The notes under the pieces were generated by a model, which had not been told where the DNA came from, did no database searches, and worked only from the letters and a program-made list of their open reading frames with translations. Shown here piece after piece: positions 1 through 4,288 of a stretch of 6,277 nt of DNA. Origin of the DNA: an uncultured Collinsella sp. (GTDB lineage: Bacteria; Actinomycetota; Coriobacteriia; Coriobacteriales; Coriobacteriaceae); the NCBI GenBank assembly GCA_958443265.1, contig CAUCKA010000049.1, positions 1 to 6,277 of the forward strand, written 5' to 3'. The first letter of the stretch is position 1, and each line of letters opens with the position of its first letter. Both the position numbers and the translations under genes were made by a program.

Positions 1-260
1 ACTCGGCCGTCGTGCGTATCGACCGTGTTGACGGTGTGGTGCCCGAAGGACTCGATCGCGAATTTGTGGCCCGCGTGATTGACGCTGCATTTGCTCAGCG
101 TCGCAAGACCATCCGCAATTCCATGAGCGCCAACGGCTTTGCCAAGGACGTGCTCGATGCCGCCTTTGAGGCTTGCGGTATCGCACCCACCACGCGCGCC
201 GAGACGCTCGGCGTCGCCGACTTTGTGTGCCTGGCTCGGGAGCTTTCCCATGACGCTTAA
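1..260 (+). CDS. rsmA: 16S rRNA adenine dimethyltransferase RsmA (KsgA), C-terminal part
   Basis: This is the 3' end of a gene that begins before the window. The frame is open from the first bases, reading SAVVRIDR and then an all-helical tail that ends at TAA 258-260. SAVV at the left edge matches the conserved end of the RsmA methylase domain (usually VDSAVVR). FAQRRKTIRNSM about 30 residues later is the hallmark of the RsmA C-terminal domain (family form AFxQRRKTLRN). The family uses S-adenosylmethionine to dimethylate two adjacent adenines in helix 45 of 16S rRNA late in 30S assembly. The SAM-binding and catalytic motifs lie upstream and cannot be checked. The GTG at 12 is an internal valine codon, not a start. 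The last 11 bases overlap the following TatD gene, so the two are probably co-transcribed and translationally coupled. Confidence 0.93.
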   Translation, partial: SAVVRIDRVDGVVPEGLDREFVARVIDAAFAQRRKTIRNSMSANGFAKDVLDAAFEACGIAPTTRAETLGVADFVCLARELSHDA

Positions 261-1167
261 TGCCGAACGCGTGACGTTTACCAAGAAAAAGAAGACGGTT
301 GCTTGTCCCGTGCCCTTGGCACCGCTTGCCGACACACATGCGCATCTGCTTTCGTTCTGGGGCAAGGATGTGCCCGAGACACTCGTGCGTGCCAAGGCGG
401 CAGGCATCGACCTGTTGGTGACGGTCTTCGACCCCATCGCCGACAAGCGCAGCGTGACGGACTATAGCGACTGGCTCGTGCGCGAAATTCTGCCGATGCA
501 GGATATCCCGCAGATCAAGTATCTTGCTGGCGTTCACCCCTATGGCGCGCCGGATTATACCGATGACATTCACGCGCAGGTTGTTGCTGCGCTCGATGAC
601 CCTTTGTGCGCCGGTATCGGCGAAATCGGTCTGGACTACCACATGGATTACGACGACGACATCGCGCCGGCGCCCCACAGTGTGCAGATTGATTGCATGG
701 CGCGTCAGCTCGAAGTTGCCGTGCGCCGCAATGTGCCGGTGGAGCTGCACCTGCGGCACGAGGACTCGGATGGGGAGCGCACCTCGCATATGGATGCGTA
801 CAACGTGCTGCGCGAGGTGGGTGTGCCTCAGGCCGGTTGCGTGCTGCACTGCTTTGGCGAGGACCGCGCCACGATGGAGCGCTTTGTGGAGCTGGGCTGC
901 TATATCGCCTATGGTGGTGCGGCCACCTTTAAGCGCAACGACGACGTGCGCGAGGCATTTGCGGCGACCCCGCTCGACCGCATTTTGTTCGAGACGGATT
1001 GCCCGTATATGGCGCCGGAGCCCATTCGCGGTCTTGAATGCGAGCCAGCAATGATCTCCATTACGGCAAACGCGCTGGTTAACGACCGTGTCGATCGCAC
1101 TGGTGAGGACGCCGAAACAATCGCGCATGCCGCTTGGGAAAATGCCTGCAAACTTTTTCAAAAATAG
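250..1167 (+). CDS. TatD-family metal-dependent hydrolase (putative deoxyribonuclease)
   Basis: A predicted 305-residue TIM-barrel hydrolase of the TatD family. I chose ATG 250 because GGGAG (238-242) lies 7 bases upstream. An in-frame ATG at 139 would lie inside rsmA and add an arginine- and proline-rich stretch that is only the shadow of rsmA. The metal-site motifs appear in order: DTHAH (H30, H32), GEIGLDY (E125), ELHLRH (H167, H170), LHCFGE (H200) and FETDCPYMAP (D250). Family members bind two divalent metals, and several have 3'-5' exonuclease or DNase activity, so DNA repair or nucleic-acid turnover is the likely role; the actual substrate is not shown here. The protein is longer than the usual 255-265 residues. 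It has about 25 residues before the HxH motif, including the lysine run KKKK, plus extra residues around 171-182. The start overlaps the rsmA stop by 11 bases, indicating coupled translation. Confidence 0.9.
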   Translation: MTLNAERVTFTKKKKTVACPVPLAPLADTHAHLLSFWGKDVPETLVRAKAAGIDLLVTVFDPIADKRSVTDYSDWLVREILPMQDIPQIKYLAGVHPYGAPDYTDDIHAQVVAALDDPLCAGIGEIGLDYHMDYDDDIAPAPHSVQIDCMARQLEVAVRRNVPVELHLRHEDSDGERTSHMDAYNVLREVGVPQAGCVLHCFGEDRATMERFVELGCYIAYGGAATFKRNDDVREAFAATPLDRILFETDCPYMAPEPIRGLECEPAMISITANALVNDRVDRTGEDAETIAHAAWENACKLFQK

Positions 1168-1170
1168 TTC

Positions 1171-1199
1171 TTGCGTTCGCGGTGGCGCTCCGTTATTCT
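1171..1199 (+). promoter_or_regulatory. Sigma70-type promoter of tRNA-Leu
   Basis: TTGCGT (1171-1176) and TATTCT (1194-1199) are separated by 17 bases. Transcription would begin a few bases before the tRNA at 1211. It lies 3 bases past the tatD stop, so the tRNA is probably transcribed independently of tatD. Confidence 0.65.
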
Positions 1200-1210
1200 A
1201 ATTCCTGCAC

Positions 1211-1297
1211 GCGGGCGTGGCGGAATTGGCAGACGCGTACGGTTCAGGTCCGTATGGGGGCAACCCCATGAAGGTTCAAGTCCTTTCGCCCGCACCA
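1211..1297 (+). tRNA. tRNA-Leu (anticodon CAG)
   Basis: A complete class II tRNA of 87 bases including the encoded CCA. The acceptor strands GCGGGCG (1211-1217) and CGCCCGC (1287-1293) pair perfectly, followed by discriminator A1294 and CCA. The anticodon stem TACGG/CCGTA closes the loop TTCAGGT, giving anticodon CAG at 1245-1247, which reads CTG leucine codons. The long variable arm, with a TGGGG/CCCCA stem around 1255-1269, and discriminator A both fit leucine. The T arm carries the usual TTCAAGT loop. The last 18 bases (1280-1297) are repeated 189 bases downstream. This copy looks intact and functional. Confidence 0.97.
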
Positions 1298-1339
1298 TTG
1301 ATTGAAAGAGCTCCCAGCAATGGGGGCTTTTTTGTTATG
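1280..1339 (+). repeat. Direct repeat copy 1: tRNA-Leu 3' end plus terminator
   Basis: The first of two direct copies 189 bases apart. Positions 1280-1324 are identical to 1469-1513 (45 bases). The match then continues with two substitutions and a one-base length difference through GTTATG. The unit starts inside the T loop of the tRNA, takes in the acceptor strand and CCA, and runs through the terminator. Duplicating exactly the tRNA 3' end is the arrangement left by site-specific integration into a tRNA gene. Partial tandem duplication is the alternative. Confidence 0.93.
1306..1333 (+). terminator. Terminator of tRNA-Leu
   Basis: The stem AGCTCCCA/TGGGGGCT (one T-G wobble) closes a GCAA tetraloop and is followed by a run of six T on the plus strand. 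It begins about 10 bases after the tRNA CCA. It is a slightly degenerate version of the perfect hairpin in the second repeat copy. Confidence 0.85.
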
Positions 1340-1468
1340 TGCCCATCGCAGGGACTTGAACCTGTGAAGGAGCGAGCGTCAAGAAAACGCGGAGCGTTTT
1401 TAGCGAGCTGGCGAGTCCGCCGGCAGGCGGGCGAAGCCGGTGCGGATCCGCGAAGCGGATACGCGGAC
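1340..1468. other. Hairpin-rich 129-bp segment between the two tRNA-3'-end repeats
   Basis: A non-coding segment bounded by the two direct repeats. Short hairpins follow each other closely: AAAACGC/GCGTTTT around GGA (1384-1400), CCGCC/GGCGG around GGCA (1417-1430), and ATCCGC/GCGGAT around GAA (1446-1460). An outer pair, GTCCGC (1415-1420) with GCGGAC (1463-1468), could enclose the last two. Near its left end GGACTTGAACCT (1352-1363) is the reverse complement of the tRNA-Leu T arm (1272-1283). Short reading frames cross it, but none has a convincing ribosome binding site or protein-like composition. It could be a repetitive intergenic element or a remnant of an integrated element; I cannot name a family. 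Confidence 0.6.
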
Positions 1469-1529
1469 GTCCTTTCGCCCGCACCATTGATTGAAAGAGC
1501 TCCCAGCAATGGGAGCTCTTTTTGTTATG
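1469..1529 (+). repeat. Direct repeat copy 2: orphan tRNA-Leu 3' end plus terminator
   Basis: The second copy of the tRNA-Leu 3' end, running from the T loop through CGCCCGC and ACCA (to 1486) and the terminator. The 5' part of the tRNA is missing, so by itself it cannot make a normal tRNA. Its terminator is the better-paired of the two. That suggests this is the original chromosomal 3' end and copy 1 was brought in or diverged (inference). The junction with the insert forms the palindrome GGACGTCC (1465-1472). Confidence 0.92.
1495..1523 (+). terminator. Perfect rho-independent terminator in repeat copy 2
   Basis: AAAGAGCTCCCA and TGGGAGCTCTTT pair over 12 bases around a GCAA tetraloop and run into five T. 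Two near-identical terminators in series should block read-through from tRNA-Leu into the downstream SPFH gene. Confidence 0.88.
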
Positions 1530-1586
1530 CACGATCTCCTTGGACGGGTATCCTAGTACCAACGTGTGCCTATCAGAGGAGAGACC

Positions 1587-2525
1587 ATGCTGTTTTCCGG
1601 TATCATCGCCGCCCTTACCAGCCTTTTGATTCCCATCATCATCCTGTTGCTGCTGCTCCCCAACGCCTGTTATGTCGTTGAACAGCAGCACGCCGTAATC
1701 ATCGAGCGCTTGGGTAAGTTCAACCGTATCGTCAACGCGGGCTTCCACGTGAAGGTGCCCGTGATCGACCGCAAGGCCGCCACGGTGAGCCTGCGCACCA
1801 TGAAAAACGGTTTTGGCATCGACGTTAAGACCCAGGACAACGTGACCATCGGTCTTGAGGTCTCCGCTCAGTACCACGTGAGCTATGACATGGGCGCCGG
1901 CCCGGCAGATTCGGGCATCTACAAGAGCTACTATATGCTGCAGGAGCCCGTCGACCAGATGCGCGACTTCATCACCGACGCCCTGCGCTCCTCCATCCCC
2001 GTCTACACACTCGATGAGGTCTTTGCCAAGAAGGATGACATCGCCAAAGATGTCAACGCTACCGTTTCCGAGCAGATGGCCGCCTACGGCTTCACCCTCG
2101 TGTCGACGCTCATCACCAAAATCGCACTGCCGACCGAGGTTGAGAACTCCATGAACGACATCAACGCTGCCCAGCGCAAGCGCGCTGCCGCGCAGGAGCT
2201 CGCCGAGGCCGACCGCATCAAGCGCGTCACCGAGGCGACCGCCGAGGCCGAGGCTATGGAAAAGGCGGGCGAGGGCATCGCCAACCAGCGCAAGGCCATC
2301 GCGCTGGGTATCAAAGATTCGCTCGAGATCATCCAGGAGACGGGTGTCGGCAATGACGAGGCCAACCAACTGTTCATGTTTACGCAGTGGTCCGAGATGA
2401 TGACGGAGTTCGCTCGCACGGGTAAAACCTCGACGGTCGTGCTGCCGAGCGACTTTTCGCAGTCGGCCTCGATGTTCGAGCAGATGCTGGCCGCCGGCAA
2501 AGTTCAAAACGATTCGAAGGAGTAG
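1587..2525 (+). CDS. SPFH/band 7 (stomatin/prohibitin-like) membrane protein
   Basis: A predicted 312-residue membrane-anchored protein. ATG 1587 is chosen because AGAGGAGAG (1575-1583) sits just upstream; the in-frame GTG at 1566 would swallow that site. Residues about 3-26 form one hydrophobic segment (LLIPIIILLLLLP). An SPFH domain follows, starting VVEQQHAVIIERLGKF and AGFHVKVPVIDR and running to about residue 185. Residues 193-240 form an Ala/Glu/Lys/Arg-rich helix (QRKRAAAQELAEADRIKR), likely a coiled coil. Stomatin and HIR proteins of this type form large oligomeric rings at the membrane and are linked to microdomains and to control of membrane proteases; the specific role here is unknown. 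The usual NfeD partner is not adjacent. TATCCT (1549-1554) could be a -10 box, but no good -35 is visible. AAGGAG for rlmH overlaps the end of this gene, so the two are probably coupled. Confidence 0.88.
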   Translation: MLFSGIIAALTSLLIPIIILLLLLPNACYVVEQQHAVIIERLGKFNRIVNAGFHVKVPVIDRKAATVSLRTMKNGFGIDVKTQDNVTIGLEVSAQYHVSYDMGAGPADSGIYKSYYMLQEPVDQMRDFITDALRSSIPVYTLDEVFAKKDDIAKDVNATVSEQMAAYGFTLVSTLITKIALPTEVENSMNDINAAQRKRAAAQELAEADRIKRVTEATAEAEAMEKAGEGIANQRKAIALGIKDSLEIIQETGVGNDEANQLFMFTQWSEMMTEFARTGKTSTVVLPSDFSQSASMFEQMLAAGKVQNDSKE

Positions 2526-2531
2526 ACGCGC

Positions 2532-3002
2532 GTGAAATACACCGTCGTTTGCGTCGGTAAGCTCAAGGAGCGCTTTTGGAAGGACGCGTGCGCTGAGTAC
2601 ACCAAGCGCCTAGGTGCCTATGCCAAGGTGGATATCCGCGAGGTGGCCGATATCGACCCGGCTAAGGCGGGCGGCGTGGATGCCGCGCGCGACAAGGAGG
2701 GGGCGGCGATTCTTGCCGCCTTGCCATCTCGAGCGCATGTGATCCTGCTGGCTATCGAGGGCAAGGAGCGCTCGAGCGAGGAGTTTTCGGCGAGGCTCGA
2801 CGATCTTATGCTGCGAGGCAGCAGCGACATTGCCTTTGTAATCGGCGGTTCGGACGGCGTGAGCGATGACGTGCGCGCACGAGCCGACGAGATGCTCAGC
2901 TTTGGACGCATTACCTTGCCGCATAACCTGGCGCGTGTGGTGCTGCTGGAGCAGATTTACCGTGCCTGCAAGATCAGTCGTGGCGAGCCGTATCACAAAT
3001 AG
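2532..3002 (+). CDS. rlmH: 23S rRNA pseudouridine-1915 N3-methyltransferase RlmH
   Basis: 156 residues, the normal length for RlmH (about 155-159). It starts at GTG 2532 with AAGGAG (2517-2522) 9 bases upstream, six bases after the SPFH stop. The N-terminus MKYTVVCVGKLKERFWKD is typical. The SPOUT-type trefoil-knot SAM site shows as FVIGGSDGV (102-110), then FGRITLPHNLARVVLLEQ (124-141), YRACKI and the terminal GEPYHK, where the invariant PYH lies at the subunit interface. The enzyme works as a homodimer and methylates pseudouridine 1915 in helix 69 of 23S rRNA in assembled 70S ribosomes. All key motifs are present, so it should be active. It probably shares an mRNA with the SPFH gene upstream and perhaps proC downstream. 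Confidence 0.96.
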   Translation: MKYTVVCVGKLKERFWKDACAEYTKRLGAYAKVDIREVADIDPAKAGGVDAARDKEGAAILAALPSRAHVILLAIEGKERSSEEFSARLDDLMLRGSSDIAFVIGGSDGVSDDVRARADEMLSFGRITLPHNLARVVLLEQIYRACKISRGEPYHK

Positions 3003-3075
3003 GTCGGCAATACGAAACAATGGCGTGGGACAATACCTTTCGTTTTGAGGAATGTGTCTGAAAGGACTATGCGAT

Positions 3076-3846
3076 ATGAAGATTGGATTTGTCGGTTTTG
3101 GCAATATGGCGAGCGCTATGGCCGATGGCTGGATCGCTGCCGGTGTAGCTGCGAGCGACATGTGCGCCTGCGCGGGTCGCTACGACGCACTGGTTGAGCG
3201 CTGCGAGGCGCGCGGCATGGTCGCCTGCCACGATGCCGCCGAGGTTGTCGCCGCATCCGATATCGTGGTCGCTGCGGTCAAACCGTACATGATCGAGAAG
3301 GTATTCGCCCCGCTCAAGGATGCTCTTGCCAAAAAGGTCGTTCTGTCGGTTGCCTGGACCTGGGACAGTGCCAAGTGGGAGCAGGTCCTGCCGGGCGTCG
3401 CGCATATCTCGACGGTGCCCAACACGCCGGTTTCGGTGGGCGAGGGCGTCATCGCCTGTGAGAAGGCTTCGACGCTTAACGACGAGCAGCGTGCTGTGGT
3501 GCTCGACCTGCTCGGTAAGCTTGGCGCTGTCGTCGAGCTCGACACAAGCCTGCTGTTTGTGGGCGGCACGGTGGGTGGTTGCGCTCCGGCGTTTGTCGCC
3601 ATGGCAATCGAGGCCCTGGGCGATGCGGCGGTCAAGCACGGTATCCCGCGTGCGGATGCTTATCGCATTGTGAGCCAGATGGTGCTGGGTACGGCAAAGC
3701 TGCAGCTTGCAACTGGCCAGCATCCTGCGGCGATGAAGGATGCCGTATGCTCGCCCGGCGGTGCCACCATCAAGGGCGTCGTTGCACTCGAGGACGCCGG
3801 CATGCGCAGCGCCCTGGTCAAGGCAATCGACGCAACCCTCCAGTAA
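3076..3846 (+). CDS. proC: Pyrroline-5-carboxylate reductase ProC
   Basis: 256 residues (family usually 255-280). It catalyses the last step of proline synthesis, NAD(P)H-dependent reduction of 1-pyrroline-5-carboxylate to proline, in the cytoplasm. ATG 3076 has AAAGGA (3061-3066) 9 bases upstream; an in-frame ATG at 3052 has GAGG almost touching it and would add eight residues before the Rossmann strand. Motifs: dinucleotide-binding GFVGFGNM (4-11), AAVKP (66-70), VPNTPVSVGEG (114-124), the dimer-domain stretch from FVGGTVGGCAPAFV (161 on), and the signature KDAVCSPGGATIKG (221-234). Differences from common family members: the strand after AVKP reads LSVAWTWD where many have xxxAG, and the residues before PNTP are TV rather than RxM. 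Seventy-three bases separate it from rlmH with no clear promoter or terminator, so it is probably the last gene of the SPFH-rlmH-proC unit. Confidence 0.94.
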   Translation: MKIGFVGFGNMASAMADGWIAAGVAASDMCACAGRYDALVERCEARGMVACHDAAEVVAASDIVVAAVKPYMIEKVFAPLKDALAKKVVLSVAWTWDSAKWEQVLPGVAHISTVPNTPVSVGEGVIACEKASTLNDEQRAVVLDLLGKLGAVVELDTSLLFVGGTVGGCAPAFVAMAIEALGDAAVKHGIPRADAYRIVSQMVLGTAKLQLATGQHPAAMKDAVCSPGGATIKGVVALEDAGMRSALVKAIDATLQ

Positions 3847-4005
3847 AACCGACCAAAAAAGGGACAGTTTATTTTGGCAGGTTTTTCCTGCGGTTTTGTC
3901 CTTTTAGCGAAAAGTGCCCCGCAACTGGCTCAATTCCAGTTGCGGGGCACTTGCGTTTGCCCAGATAAAACCGACCAAAATAAACCTGTCCCTTTTTGGC
4001 AGGTT
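3847..4005. repeat. Nested inverted repeat between convergent genes (possible MITE or bidirectional terminator)
   Basis: A 159-bp palindromic unit directly after the proC stop, ending at the stop codon of the minus-strand gene. The outer arms 3847-3885 and 3967-4005 are imperfect inverted copies of about 38 bases. Each contains the core AGGGACAG(G)TTTATTTTGG or its complement; the differences are two TG/GA-type swaps near the ends and two single-base length changes. Each arm is also partly palindromic, with an AACCGACCAAAA-like end facing a TTTTGGCAGGTT-like end. A perfect 17-bp hairpin sits in the middle. Such dyads are typical of miniature inverted-repeat or intergenic repetitive elements and could also stop transcription from both sides. 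Confidence 0.85.
3912..3952. terminator. Perfect 17-bp hairpin inside the inverted repeat
   Basis: AAGTGCCCCGCAACTGG pairs perfectly with 3936-3952 around the loop CTCAATT. On the minus strand it is followed by CTTTTCGC, a weak T run; on the plus strand there is no T run directly after it. The role as a shared terminator for proC and the convergent small gene is inferred from position and stem strength. Confidence 0.55.
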
Positions 4006-4177
4006 AGTCCCAGAAGCTGTCTTCTTCGTCCTCGGACTTGGGGCCGCGGTCGACATACATCTTATGGGTGCGCTTCTCCATTACAAAGGCAATAATCGCA
4101 AACAGCAGGATGCCGCCGGCGAAAAGGATGGCAAAACCGGTGCGGGTGCCAAACAAAAAGGAAAAAACTGCGTCCAT
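4004..4177 (-). CDS. Small single-pass membrane protein (57 residues), unknown function
   Basis: Read on the minus strand from ATG at 4177-4175 to TAA at 4006-4004. The protein begins MDAVFSFLFGTRTGFAILFA, continues hydrophobic to about residue 33 (GGILLFAIIAFV), then turns basic (MEKRTHKMYVDRG) and finally acidic (KSEDEEDSFWD). This is a well-formed small membrane protein: a short N-terminus, one transmembrane helix (about 14-33), then a positive-inside tail. AAGAGGG (complement of 4184-4190) is a good ribosome binding site 6 bases before the start. It lies convergent to proC and divergent from serS; its stop codon coincides with the right end of the inverted repeat. I do not recognise the family with certainty; it may be one of the small uncharacterised families of Coriobacteriia. 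Start, binding site and protein layout make it much more likely real than the plus-strand frames over the same bases. Confidence 0.82.
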   Translation of the reverse strand: MDAVFSFLFGTRTGFAILFAGGILLFAIIAFVMEKRTHKMYVDRGPKSEDEEDSFWD

Positions 4178-4201
4178 TGGGTGCCCTCTTGCGTAGTTGA
4201 G

Positions 4202-4259
4202 TTGGGTCGTAAACGCTCATAAGTATATACTTGCCCATACATGTACAAGGTTGCAACCT
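4202..4259. promoter_or_regulatory. Divergent promoter region with three perfect palindromes
   Basis: The 111 bases between the small membrane gene and serS contain the palindromes AAGTATATACTT (4221-4232), TACATGTA (4238-4245) and AGGTTGCAACCT (4248-4259). The first supplies a TATACT -10 box on both strands. Toward serS it pairs with a weak TTGGGT (4202-4207) at 18 bases; toward the small gene it pairs with TTGTAC (complement of 4243-4248) at 15 bases. AGGTTGCAACCT would lie downstream of the serS transcription start and could be an operator. The promoter calls are inferred. Confidence 0.45.
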
Positions 4260-4288
4260 AAATGGAATGTATATCGCCGGAGGATCTA

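Noticed and set aside
139..249. An upstream extension of TatD to the ATG at 139
   Set aside because: These codons lie wholly within rsmA in another frame. ATG 250 has its own GGGAG site, and the extension looks like out-of-frame sequence.
1151..1170. An AACT...AGTT palindrome around the tatD stop, possible terminator
   Set aside because: The stem is nearly all A-T with a bulge and a one-base loop, so it is too weak to call a terminator.
1340..1468. Serial short hairpins as a CRISPR or tandem-repeat array
   Set aside because: The hairpins differ in sequence and there is no repeat-spacer periodicity.
1217..1681. A 154-codon plus-strand frame starting inside tRNA-Leu
   Set aside because: It translates tRNA, terminators and the hairpin insert and repeats its own peptide because of the duplicated sequence. 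Not a gene.
1335..2507. A 390-codon open frame on the minus strand across the repeat region and SPFH gene
   Set aside because: It reads through a terminator and repeat and is rich in Asp/His/Gly/Val, typical of antisense to a high-GC gene. The plus-strand SPFH protein is convincing.
3914..4222. A 102-codon plus-strand frame across the inverted repeat and beyond
   Set aside because: It translates the palindrome and the antisense of the small membrane gene. It lacks a good ribosome binding site and protein-like layout.
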